This document shows, piece after piece, positions 15,489-22,868 of a DNA stretch of 39,713 nucleotides (its first letter is position 1; each line of letters opens with the position of its first letter). Source of the DNA: Acidaminobacter hydrogenoformans DSM 2784 (GTDB lineage: Bacteria > Bacillota > Clostridia > Peptostreptococcales > Acidaminobacteraceae); NCBI RefSeq assembly GCF_900103005.1, contig NZ_FMWL01000024.1:1-39713 (forward strand). The letters run 5' to 3'. A program made the position numbers and the translations under genes. A model generated the notes under the pieces. The model was not told where the DNA came from, searched no databases, and saw only the letters and a list, made by a program, of their open reading frames with translations.

Positions 15489-15518
15489 ACACTCGACTTT
15501 CCGAGTGTCTTTTTTTTG
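15489..15518 (+). terminator. Terminator between the Moco-type RNA and its operon
   Basis: ACACTCG (15489-15495) pairs with CGAGTGT (15502-15508) around ACTTTC, followed by CTTTTTTTT. It lies 70 bases before the first gene of the operon and so can serve as the off state of the riboswitch. Confidence 0.85.
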
Positions 15519-15584
15519 CTCGAAAACAGTCGCGTAGGTTAGTTTGGGGGCAGTGATCCACAAAATTGTAAAGGGGTCGACATC

Positions 15585-16277
15585 ATGAAAAAAGTATTTA
15601 TCCTTGCAAGCCTTCTATTAGCGCTCTTGTTATTGCCCGCGACCATATCCATGGCCAGCGGCGGTGGTGGTGGCGGTACGGGAGGCGGAACTGGCGGCAA
15701 CAGCACAGAGCCCCTCACTCTGGTTTCATCTACAGTTATGGACGGACAGACTGAAGTGGGTCTGACCCCCGAGATTACTATGGTGTTCAGCAAGAATGTG
15801 ACAGACCTCAGCGTCAAAGAGGCCAACCTGACGTGCTTCGCCCTTGAGAAAAAGGATGGTGGAGAGGTAGGGTTTGAAGTCATCATGGCGGATTCCCAGG
15901 TTGAGCCGGAGAAGAAGAATGATGTGGTTGTGAGACCATCGGCAGAGCTCGAGGCGGGGACGCAGTACATAGTAACCATCAGCAAAGCGTTGACTTCCAA
16001 GAGCGGGGCGAGCCTGGCGGAGGATGTGACGATCAGCTTTACTACAGTTGGTGATGGTGCAGCAGCAGACGCGGCTGCAGAAGCAGCTGCAGAAACAGCC
16101 ACAGCGGAACCCGTTGCCACGGAAGCGCCAGCAGCAGAAGCACCTGCTGTCGAAGAAACTGCTGAAGCTGCGGAAGCCACGGAAGACGCCGGACAATCCT
16201 CCACGGGCTTTATCATAGCCGCAGCGGTTGCTGTCATTCTTGTGGCCTGGTTTGGGATCAAGAAAAAGCGTTCGTAG
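15585..16277 (+). CDS. Membrane-anchored surface protein with a bacterial Ig-like (Big_5) domain
   Basis: A 230-residue secreted protein. Residues 1-24 form a signal peptide. A Gly-rich stretch (about 25-42) leads into one Ig-like domain (about 48-160) with the SbsA/Big_5 pattern: VSSTVMDGQTEVGLTPEITM, VFSKNV and ITVSFTT-like end (DVTISFTTVG). An Ala/Glu/Thr-rich stalk (about 163-205) and a C-terminal membrane helix with a KKKRS tail (about 208-230) tether it. It is the first gene after the Moco-type riboswitch and only three bases before the permease gene, so it belongs to the transport operon. A role in catching or handing over the substrate at the cell surface is an inference. An exact family A word lies inside (15934-15944). 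Confidence 0.8.
   Translation: MKKVFILASLLLALLLLPATISMASGGGGGGTGGGTGGNSTEPLTLVSSTVMDGQTEVGLTPEITMVFSKNVTDLSVKEANLTCFALEKKDGGEVGFEVIMADSQVEPEKKNDVVVRPSAELEAGTQYIVTISKALTSKSGASLAEDVTISFTTVGDGAAADAAAEAAAETATAEPVATEAPAAEAPAVEETAEAAEATEDAGQSSTGFIIAAAVAVILVAWFGIKKKRS
15934..15944 (-). repeat. Family A word inside a gene
   Basis: GACCATCGGCA, the complement of TGCCGATGGTC, codes here for part of RPSAE in the Ig-like protein. No hairpin partner is nearby. Confidence 0.8.
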
Positions 16278-16280
16278 CCT

Positions 16281-17423
16281 ATGACAGTTCAGGCAGATCG
16301 AATAAATAAAATAGATAAAACAGATCAAACAGCTCAAATAAAACAGACAGATCAGACAGATCAGATAAATCACAGAGATCAAGTAAGGCGAACACTCAAA
16401 CTGAACCTGACTCTGAAATGGGGCCTTGACGTCCTGGTCTTTGGGGTTTTACCTGTCATCATGGCGGTGATTTCCATGAGCACGGGCAGGTTTGAGATCC
16501 CAGCCGGGACGGTCTTCGAGATTCTATTTCGCGTGGTAACGGGTCAGGCACCTCTGGTTTCAACGGATCTCTTTACCATTGTCATGGAGATCCGGCTGCC
16601 CAGGACCTTCCTCGCCATGGCTACCGGCAGCGCGCTGGCAGTTTCCGGCGCGGCGTATCAGGCGCTGTTTCGAAATCCGCTGGCGAGCCCCGGGATCCTG
16701 GGCGTTTCCTCCGGAGCAGGCTTTGGGGCCGCGATCTCCATTCTACTGTTCGGGACTATGTGGACCCCCGTTTTTGCCTTTGCCTTTGGCGTCGTCGCCG
16801 TAGCGGCCAGCTATCTGGTGGGCAGGGTCTACAAGTCCGCCTCGACCTCGACCATTATGCTGGTGCTGGGGGGCACGGTGATTTCTTCCATTTTCTCCGC
16901 GCTGCTGCAGCTGGTGAAATACGTGGCGGATCCACTGAACAAGCTCCCGGCCATCACGTTCTGGCTTATGGGCAGCCTCAGCGCCGCCAGGAGCCAGGAC
17001 ATCCTGATGAGCAGCATCCCCATGGGCCTTGGGCTGGTGGGGCTCATCCTCCTCAGCTTCCGGCTCAACGTGGTCTCCATGGGCGACCGGGAAGCCCGGA
17101 GCCTTGGCATTAATGTCAAAGTTATGAAGTTCTTTTTGATTGGCTTCGCGACACTGGCCACTGCCGGCGCGGTGAGCGTCAGCGGCGTGGTGGGCTGGAT
17201 TGGCCTCGTCATTCCTCATGTGGGACGTATGCTGGTGGGCAACGACAACAGAAAGCTGATCCCGGCCTCCATCTCCTTAGGCGCCAGCTTCATGCTGCTG
17301 GTGGACACCATTTGCAGGACACTGACCGGCGCGGAAATCCCGCTTGGCATTGTCACGGCGCTGGTGGGGGGACCGTTCTTTATTTATCTCTTAAAACGTA
17401 CCAAAGGGGAGAATTGGGTATGA
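16281..17423 (+). CDS. FecCD-type ABC permease, probably molybdate/tungstate (MolB-like)
   Basis: A 380-residue permease of the FecCD/BtuC family with about ten membrane helices. Family landmarks are RLPRTFLAMATGSALAVSGAAYQALFRNPLASPGILGVSSGAGFGA, LMGSLSAAR, GVVGWIGLVIPHVGRMLVG and the C-terminal GAEIPLGIVTALVGGPFFIYLL. These permeases carry iron complexes, corrinoids or, in MolBC systems, molybdate/tungstate. The riboswitch upstream favours the last. The first 45 residues are an odd hydrophilic extension made of TDQ-like repeats (bases 16291-16380 are a run of near-repeats of ACAGATCAA). A start further in would remove it, but no better-placed start codon is obvious. The stop overlaps the ATPase start (ATGA). 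Confidence 0.87.
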   Translation: MTVQADRINKIDKTDQTAQIKQTDQTDQINHRDQVRRTLKLNLTLKWGLDVLVFGVLPVIMAVISMSTGRFEIPAGTVFEILFRVVTGQAPLVSTDLFTIVMEIRLPRTFLAMATGSALAVSGAAYQALFRNPLASPGILGVSSGAGFGAAISILLFGTMWTPVFAFAFGVVAVAASYLVGRVYKSASTSTIMLVLGGTVISSIFSALLQLVKYVADPLNKLPAITFWLMGSLSAARSQDILMSSIPMGLGLVGLILLSFRLNVVSMGDREARSLGINVKVMKFFLIGFATLATAGAVSVSGVVGWIGLVIPHVGRMLVGNDNRKLIPASISLGASFMLLVDTICRTLTGAEIPLGIVTALVGGPFFIYLLKRTKGENWV

Positions 17424-18238
17424 CACTACTAAGTATAGACAACCTGAGCTTTTCTTATGGCGCGGCGCAGACCCTGCGTGGCATCAGCCTGAAAGTTGCA
17501 CCAGGGGAGATCTACTGCCTGCTTGGCCCCAACGGCTGCGGCAAGACGACCCTGATCGACTGCGTTCTGGGCCAGCATCCGCTGAAATCCGGGAGCATCA
17601 GCCTTGGCAGCGAGGTCATTCAGACCCTGAAGCCCTACGAAGTCGCCTCGCAGGTCGCCTTTGTGCCCCAGCTCCACGCCAAGACCTTTCCGTATTCGGT
17701 GTTTGAGATTGTGCTGATGGGCCGCACCTTCGCCACGGGCACCTTTTCCAGCCCTGGCAGGCAGGACCGGGAAATCGCCAAACACGCCATTGATCTCGTG
17801 GGCCTTTCCGAGATTGCCCAAAAGCCGTACACCCAGATCAGCGGCGGCGAGCTTCAGCTCGTCATGATTGCCCGGGCCTTGGCCCAGAAATCGCGGCTGA
17901 TTATTATGGACGAGCCCACCTCACACCTGGATTTTAAGAATGAGAATGAAATCCTGAATCTGATCAGCAGCCTCACGGTGTCCGAGGGTCTGTCCTTCAT
18001 GCTGACCACCCACGACCTCAATCACCCGCTTTACTTTGAAAACAGCGGCGTCCCGGTCCGGGTTGGCATCATGGAGCAGGGCCGCCTGATCGCCCAGGGC
18101 CAGCCGTCCAGGATTCTGTCCAGCGACACCATTGAACGCCTCTACCACACCAAAGTCGTCACCCACACCGGCGTCATGGATGGCCTGCCCTACAGCTACA
18201 TCATGGCTGTCCCCCACCATAGGAGGGAAGCGATTTGA
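17420..18238 (+). CDS. ABC transporter ATPase, probably molybdate/tungstate (MolC-like)
   Basis: A 272-residue ATPase of the FecE/BtuD type. Walker A GPNGCGKT (36-43), signature ISGGELQ (140-146), Walker B LIIMDEP (160-166) and the switch His in LTTHDLNHP are intact. The signature has Glu where most have Gln, which is common in FecE-type proteins. The ATG at 17420 overlaps the permease stop (ATGA), and the stop at 18236-18238 overlaps the next gene's TTG start (TTGA), so the three proteins are translationally coupled. It would drive the permease encoded just before it. Confidence 0.9.
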   Translation: MTLLSIDNLSFSYGAAQTLRGISLKVAPGEIYCLLGPNGCGKTTLIDCVLGQHPLKSGSISLGSEVIQTLKPYEVASQVAFVPQLHAKTFPYSVFEIVLMGRTFATGTFSSPGRQDREIAKHAIDLVGLSEIAQKPYTQISGGELQLVMIARALAQKSRLIIMDEPTSHLDFKNENEILNLISSLTVSEGLSFMLTTHDLNHPLYFENSGVPVRVGIMEQGRLIAQGQPSRILSSDTIERLYHTKVVTHTGVMDGLPYSYIMAVPHHRREAI

Positions 18239-19335
18239 AAAAACAATGGCTCCAGCGACTCCTCTCCACCGTCCTTTTGCCGATGGTCATAGTCCTCACC
18301 GCCTGCACCCCCATGTCAGCCCCGGCTGGGCCAACACCGGCAGAGCCGGCCGATACCCGAACCATTGTGGACTGCGATGGCAGAACCGTTGAAATCCCCG
18401 TGGGTGATCTGAAAATTGCCTGTCTGTACGCCTACGCAGGCCACAGCATGACCCTTCTCGACACTCAGGACCAAATTGTAGCCCTCGTGGAAGGCCTCAA
18501 GCGCGACCAGCTGATGCAGCTGAAGCGCCCGGACATTGGGTCTCTCAGCGTGCCCTCAGCCACAGGCGTCATCAACGTTGAGGAGCTGATTGCCTCCGGC
18601 GCAGAGCTCGCGCTGATCCGCCATTCCATAGCCCTCAGCGGGGCAGAGACAGAAAAAATGGACAAGGCAGGCATTCCCTACATAGTGATCGATTACACCA
18701 ACATAGAAGAACAAAAGCGTTCCATTGAGGTTTTGGGCGAAGTCCTGAACCGCCAGGAAGCCGCTCAGGCTTATCTTGATTTTTACGAGGACACGATTGG
18801 TTGGGCCCAGTCCCGCATCAGCGACATTCCTGCTGAAGAGCGCGTCCGCATCTATCATGCCGTCAATGAAGCGACAAGGACAGATGCCAAGGGCAGCATT
18901 CAAGCGGAAATTACGGCCCTCGCAGGCCTGATCAACGTGTCCGCGGAAGCGGGAGCCGCACTGTCGGACGAGAAGACGTTTGTAACCCTTGAAGAAATCT
19001 ACGGCTGGAGGCCTGAGGCCATCATAGCCAACGAGCACCTGGTCACGTCTTATATTTTGACAGACGCCAAGTGGCAGGGCCTTGAAGCGGTACAGTCAGG
19101 TCAGGTCTTTACGCTTCCTGTAGGCATTTCCAGGTGGGGACACCCTGGATCCATAGAAACGCCTATGGCGGTGCTCTATTTAGCTCAGTATTTTTATCCG
19201 GAAAAGTTTGAGGACCTGGATATGGTTCAGTTTACGGCAGATTACTATAAGACATTTTTCGGTCTTGACTTTACACCAGAGGAAATAGAAGAGATCCTGT
19301 CTGGCGTTGGGATGCGCGCAGCGAAGACTTCATAA
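18235..19335 (+). CDS. Periplasmic-type binding lipoprotein, probably molybdate/tungstate (MolA-like)
   Basis: The 366-residue binding protein for the FecCD-type transporter, class III fold with the long backbone helix. The signal peptide ends in a lipobox (LTAC). The domain starts RTIVDCDGRTVEIPVGDLKIACLYAYAGHSMTLLD and ends SRWGHPGSIETPMAVLYLAQYFYPEKFEDLD. The WGHP..ETP segment is also seen in archaeal and clostridial members annotated as iron, corrinoid or molybdate binders, so the substrate rests on the Moco-type riboswitch. It starts with TTG, overlapping the ATPase stop. A family A word lies in the signal-peptide codons (18278-18288). Confidence 0.85.
   Translation: MKKQWLQRLLSTVLLPMVIVLTACTPMSAPAGPTPAEPADTRTIVDCDGRTVEIPVGDLKIACLYAYAGHSMTLLDTQDQIVALVEGLKRDQLMQLKRPDIGSLSVPSATGVINVEELIASGAELALIRHSIALSGAETEKMDKAGIPYIVIDYTNIEEQKRSIEVLGEVLNRQEAAQAYLDFYEDTIGWAQSRISDIPAEERVRIYHAVNEATRTDAKGSIQAEITALAGLINVSAEAGAALSDEKTFVTLEEIYGWRPEAIIANEHLVTSYILTDAKWQGLEAVQSGQVFTLPVGISRWGHPGSIETPMAVLYLAQYFYPEKFEDLDMVQFTADYYKTFFGLDFTPEEIEEILSGVGMRAAKTS
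18278..18288 (+). repeat. Family A word inside a gene (signal peptide codons)
   Basis: TGCCGATGGTC codes for part of LPMV in the hydrophobic core of the lipoprotein signal peptide. It has no pairing partner nearby. Confidence 0.8.
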
Positions 19336-19376
19336 CGGCCGCTTCCTATTTTTTCGGAGGCGCGAGGAGGCATGTG

Positions 19377-20111
19377 ATGAAAGTATTGATAGCCATAGAT
19401 GACACTGACCGTCTGGGAACCCCCGGCACGGGACACCACGCGGAAGCCCTCAGGCAGAAAATTGAAGCCAGTGGGTTTGGCACGACCCAGTACATCACCA
19501 GACACCAGCTCTACGTCCACGCCGATGTTCCCTACACCTCCCACAACAGCGCCATGTGCTTTGAAGCAGCGCTTGCGGAGGGCTCTCTGGAGCAAGTCAT
19601 CACTTTGGCGCAGGAACACCTGCTTGAAGTCAGTGAGGCGGGGTCAGACCCCGGTCTTTGTGTCGCCGCACTGGATCACATTCAGGGGATGGCGCAGCTC
19701 ATTGCTTTTGGAAAGCAGGCCAAAGCGGGCCTGGTAACGAAAGCCATGGCCTATGAATTGGCTGAATCGACAAAGGTCCATTTGTCCGAGCATGGCGGTA
19801 CCGGCGGCGGTGTGATAGGCGCAATAGCGGGTGTTGGACTCCGTTTATCCGGTCATGATGGCAGAGTCAAAGGCAAGATCTATGCCGGCGCAGCAGGGGA
19901 CAGCCTTACAGCGGCGGAGCTGAAAAAGCTCACAGGTGCCCGGCGGGTGTGCGGCCTTGATGGTACTGTTATAGATGACACGGCGGATATAACACTGAGT
20001 GAAGACATGGTCAAGATGCTCTATCTGAACTGGGACCGGACGATTTTGGTGCACAGGGAAGATGGGGCAGGGTGGAAGACGCTGGATAAGGGCGGGTGCA
20101 GGAGCTATTGA
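19377..20111 (+). CDS. Stand-alone TiaS-like (DDT-motif) protein in a transport operon
   Basis: A 244-residue protein that begins MKVLIAIDDTDRLGTPGTGHHAEAL and continues YITRHQLYVHADVPYTSHNSAMCFEA. The IDDTD motif and the following L....VPYTSHNSA resemble the N-terminal kinase-like and FLD parts of archaeal TiaS, the enzyme that attaches agmatine to tRNA-Ile2 cytidine. Bacteria do not use agmatidine, and the tRNA-binding C-terminal domains are missing, so this is a relative with a different task. It is the last gene of the Moco-riboswitch operon, 41 bases behind the binding protein. A role tied to molybdate/tungstate, perhaps ATP- or oxyanion-dependent, is inference. ATG 19377 is better spaced from GAGGAGG than the GTG at 19374. 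Confidence 0.75.
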   Translation: MKVLIAIDDTDRLGTPGTGHHAEALRQKIEASGFGTTQYITRHQLYVHADVPYTSHNSAMCFEAALAEGSLEQVITLAQEHLLEVSEAGSDPGLCVAALDHIQGMAQLIAFGKQAKAGLVTKAMAYELAESTKVHLSEHGGTGGGVIGAIAGVGLRLSGHDGRVKGKIYAGAAGDSLTAAELKKLTGARRVCGLDGTVIDDTADITLSEDMVKMLYLNWDRTILVHREDGAGWKTLDKGGCRSY

Positions 20112-20206
20112 ATCATTGGGAATCATTGGGGACTGTCCCCCCGTGTGCGGAAATCATTGGGGACTGTCCCCCGTGAATCAATGGGGACGGTTCCCAACCA
20201 AACTGT
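20111..20206. repeat. Repeat family B cluster
   Basis: Three units after the TiaS-like gene: AATCATTGGGGACTGTCCCC twice and AATCAATGGGGACGGTTCCC once, with CCGTGTGCGG or CCGTGAATC between. The first begins at the stop codon. Confidence 0.75.
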
Positions 20207-20213
20207 TTGAATG

Positions 20214-20256
20214 GAAAAAAGCTGCCGATGGTCTTTTGACCTTTAGCAGCTTTTTA
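20214..20256 (+). terminator. Family A terminator of the transport operon
   Basis: AAAAAAGCTGC pairs with GCAGCTTTTT, and inside the stem GGTC pairs with GACC. The left arm holds an exact TGCCGATGGTC (20223-20233). The next 19 bases (20257-20275) are identical to those after the terminator at 2562. Confidence 0.75.
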
Positions 20257-20305
20257 AGTTGAAGTCTCTAATAATACAGTCGTTCTTGATTAAATAAACG
20301 CGTTC

Positions 20306-20327
20306 ACCCGTGACTTCTGTCATGGGT
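20306..20327. repeat. Solitary IS200/IS605-type end hairpin
   Basis: ACCCGTGAC-TTCT-GTCATGGGT forms a nine-pair hairpin with one G-T pair. Its core GTGACTTCTGTCATG differs at one base from the terminal hairpin of the tnpB element (GTGACTTCAGTCATG, 904-920, complement). No transposase lies next to it, so it looks like a left-over or orphan end. Confidence 0.5.
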
Positions 20328-20330
20328 GCT

Positions 20331-20771
20331 TCAATAAGATCCTTGCTTTAAATATAATAATAATGATGAATAACCAGATGAAAGGTTTGCAAATACTATT
20401 GTACTATAGGCAATAAACCAAACCCATCCTACTGGTATAAATCCACTTTCTTCATAATAGACGTACAGACTGATGCTTAGAATGAAAACATAAATTAATA
20501 CTAAAACAAATCCAATACTTTGAGATTGATACTGGATTGCTATATCTCTTTCAACTCTCTTAAAATTCCATTTTTTAGATTTTTCCAATACCCTCAACAC
20601 AAAATCCGTTCCAAAACCAATCAAAAATATAATCGACAGAAGTAGAGTTTTGTTTTTATTATCCCCCCACGCCTCAATAGTATCTCCCGAAACAAATATT
20701 ATAATCAAACAAATTGCTGCAATAGACCAGGTTATTACCTGAATAATGTTAAATTTCATAGCGTTACTCAT
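20331..20771 (-). CDS. Four-helix membrane protein of unknown function
   Basis: A 146-residue protein with four hydrophobic segments (FNIIQVITWSIAAICLIIIF, TLLLSIIFLIGFGTDFVLRVL, SIGFVLVLIYVFILSISLYVYY, WVWFIAYSTIVFANLSSGY) and a basic stretch KSKKWNFKRVERD between the second and third. I do not recognise the family. It is more AT-rich than its neighbours, which fits recent arrival, and its 3' end lies directly beside an orphan IS605-type hairpin. It is a single gene with a GGAGGAATC ribosome binding site ahead of the ATG. Confidence 0.65.
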   Translation of the reverse strand: MSNAMKFNIIQVITWSIAAICLIIIFVSGDTIEAWGDNKNKTLLLSIIFLIGFGTDFVLRVLEKSKKWNFKRVERDIAIQYQSQSIGFVLVLIYVFILSISLYVYYEESGFIPVGWVWFIAYSTIVFANLSSGYSSLLLYLKQGSY

Positions 20772-20832
20772 GATTCCTCCATAATAATGTAATAGCTGAG
20801 TTAATTTAACCCTATATCCACGCCCAAAAGTT

Positions 20833-22191
20833 CTAACTTAAGAAATCATTAGGGACAGTCCCCCTTGTATTCCCCCTTGTATTCTCTTTCAGTTTTAGTG
20901 CCATAAAAGTCATGACGGGAAGCAGGTAGAGGTAAAACGCGTAAGGAATGTAGTGCGTGCTGCTGACGCCCAGGGTCAGGGTGGGCACGAAAGAGGCGAG
21001 GTTCCATGGGATCAGGGCGGAAAGTACAATGCCGGTATTTTCAAGGTCGGCGGCAATCTCTGTCTGATCCAGTTGACGGGCCCGGTAGGCTTTAGTCATG
21101 ATGTGATTGGTCAGCACTGTAGCAATGGATTGATTGCAGCCAATAGCGCCCGTGAGGAGGCTGACAGCCGTTGTGTTGAGGAACAGGCCGCTTCGCGACT
21201 TTGGCCGGCTGAAGAAGGTCTCAATGCCGCTTAGGAGATTTGTGTCCTGGAATATGCCGGCGAGGGCACAGGAAACATAAACGACAAAGGCTGCTTTCCA
21301 CATGGAGAGGATTCCGCCGCCGTTTAGAATGGCCGCTAAAGGATTGGCCGGTGGTAGGTCAAAGCCGGTGACTGAGAACTTCAGGACTTCGGGCAAGCTG
21401 TAGCCCTGGACTGCGACACTTACCACGATTGCCGCCAGAATACTGAGGAGCATAGACAATCGGACGTTTACCTTGAAAGCGGAGAGAAGCAAAATAATTG
21501 CCGCGGGCAGCAAAACAAAGCTGCGCAGGTCAAAGGTCCTCGCAATATCGTAGTCAATGCTGACGCCAGTGAAGCTGAGGGGCTGGCTTAGAGACAGCAG
21601 TCCGAACAGCCCTATGGAGACAAGAAGCGGCCAGAAACCGGTTTTGAACATGATTTTAATGTTCTGAAAGAGAGATGTGCCCGTCAGATTGGCCACGAGG
21701 TTGGCGCTGGAGGACATGGGGGAGCACCGGTCTCCAAAATAGGCGCCAGCGATAATGGCGCCTGCCGCAATGTCAGGGTTGACGCTCCCGCTTTTGGCCA
21801 TAACGATCAGTGCAATGCCTACCGTGCCTACGGTGCCAAGGGATGTCCCGAGTAAAAAGGACACCATGGCGCTCAGCACAAAGGCGTACAGAACAAAGAA
21901 TTTTGGATTTATGAGCTGGATCCCGTAATAGACCACGCCTGGGACGGTACCGGCGGACATCCATACACCGGTGATGGCGCCTATGAGAATAAAGATGATG
22001 AGAACTATGTAAGCTCTTTTTCCGCCCTCATAGGACATTTTCAGGATTTCACGCCATGCAAAGCCATGTGTTCGGGCAATCCCGGCAAAGATCAGGAATC
22101 CTGCAGCGAGGGGGAGTCCAACGAAAATGCCGTTGACGACAGAATAGACTAAAAAGAAAAAGGTAATGCTCATACCAATGATAAGCGTCAT
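20833..22191 (-). CDS. NhaC-family Na+/H+ antiporter
   Basis: A 452-residue antiporter with about eleven hydrophobic segments. Family markers include GAITGVWMSAGTVPGVVYYG, SFLLGTSLGTVGTVGIALI, AGAIIAGAYFGDRCSPMSSSANLVANLTG and GAIGCNQSIATVLTNHIM, with ALIPWNLASFVPTLTLGVSSTHYIPYAFYLYLLP near the end. The family exchanges sodium for protons, or dicarboxylates in the malate-lactate branch. The normal protein would end around LKLKEN; here the frame continues through a family B repeat, adding TRGNTRGTVPNDFLS (stop at 20833). Start is ATG behind AAGGAGG. Confidence 0.9.
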   Translation of the reverse strand: MTLIIGMSITFFFLVYSVVNGIFVGLPLAAGFLIFAGIARTHGFAWREILKMSYEGGKRAYIVLIIFILIGAITGVWMSAGTVPGVVYYGIQLINPKFFVLYAFVLSAMVSFLLGTSLGTVGTVGIALIVMAKSGSVNPDIAAGAIIAGAYFGDRCSPMSSSANLVANLTGTSLFQNIKIMFKTGFWPLLVSIGLFGLLSLSQPLSFTGVSIDYDIARTFDLRSFVLLPAAIILLLSAFKVNVRLSMLLSILAAIVVSVAVQGYSLPEVLKFSVTGFDLPPANPLAAILNGGGILSMWKAAFVVYVSCALAGIFQDTNLLSGIETFFSRPKSRSGLFLNTTAVSLLTGAIGCNQSIATVLTNHIMTKAYRARQLDQTEIAADLENTGIVLSALIPWNLASFVPTLTLGVSSTHYIPYAFYLYLLPVMTFMALKLKENTRGNTRGTVPNDFLS

Positions 22192-22299
22192 GTAAGGGTG
22201 GCCTCCTTGTAAAACAGAAAAAACGAAAATTTATGATTTAAATCAAGCTGCGGCGGGAAAGGCTTGAGTGATCACCGGCAGCCCTTTTGGGGAGGGAGC

Positions 22300-22386
22300 G
22301 TTTGGTTGGGGACAGGCACTGCCTGAACGTTTGGTCGGGGACAGGCACCGCCTGAAAATCTGGTTGGGGACTGTCCCCAACCAAAC
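22300..22386. repeat. Family B-related tandem repeats
   Basis: Three direct units of about 30 bases starting TTGGTTGGGGACAGGC, TTGGTCGGGGACAGGC and TGGTTGGGGACTGTCC. They share GGGGACAG with family B but are headed by TTTGGT instead of AATCATT. They separate the antiporter from the small membrane protein gene, both on the minus strand. Confidence 0.6.
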
Positions 22387-22404
22387 ACCCAATCCAACAC
22401 TTCA

Positions 22405-22857
22405 TTAATTCAGCTTATAAGGCACGGTCTTGACCGCCGCCCCAATCAAAACCACGCAGTACACCAACGTGTCCAGCCAGGAGGGAAGTGACAGCAGAAA
22501 AGAAAAACCGCCATACGTCAGGAAGAGCAGCGCGGCTCTGCTAAAGGTTTCAAAGTGCTTAAGCGCAAAAGCCTTTCTTTCTTCCTCCGTTGCCGTAGCC
22601 GCGTCTTTGTAGCGCACGTAATTGATGTAGTAGACCCGCTGTGTCCTGTAAATCATCCAAAAGAGCGCCAGTAGGAAAACATTTGTCAAATGCAGCATGA
22701 CCTGAACAAGTGCTTTTACGCCAATGTAAGGTTCGAGGAGATCAAGGACTACCACTGCGGCAATCAACAAGACTATATAGCCTGCCATCCAGACCACCAG
22801 CATTTTGTAGGATTTAATCAGCTGACCGTTTTCATCAAAAACATTCAATCTGCACAC
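22405..22857 (-). CDS. Four-helix membrane protein of unknown function
   Basis: A 150-residue protein with four hydrophobic segments (about 19-40, 50-68, 105-122 and 126-145) and a charged loop YVRYKDAATATEEERKAFALKHFETF between the second and third. I do not recognise it. GTG at 22857 gives MCRLNVFDENGQ, but a TTG at 22848 is better spaced from AAAGAGG, so the first three residues are uncertain. It is 11 bases downstream of the sugar-isomerase-like gene and probably co-transcribed with it. Confidence 0.65.
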   Translation of the reverse strand: MCRLNVFDENGQLIKSYKMLVVWMAGYIVLLIAAVVVLDLLEPYIGVKALVQVMLHLTNVFLLALFWMIYRTQRVYYINYVRYKDAATATEEERKAFALKHFETFSRAALLFLTYGGFSFLLSLPSWLDTLVYCVVLIGAAVKTVPYKLN

Positions 22858-22868
22858 CCTCTTTGATG

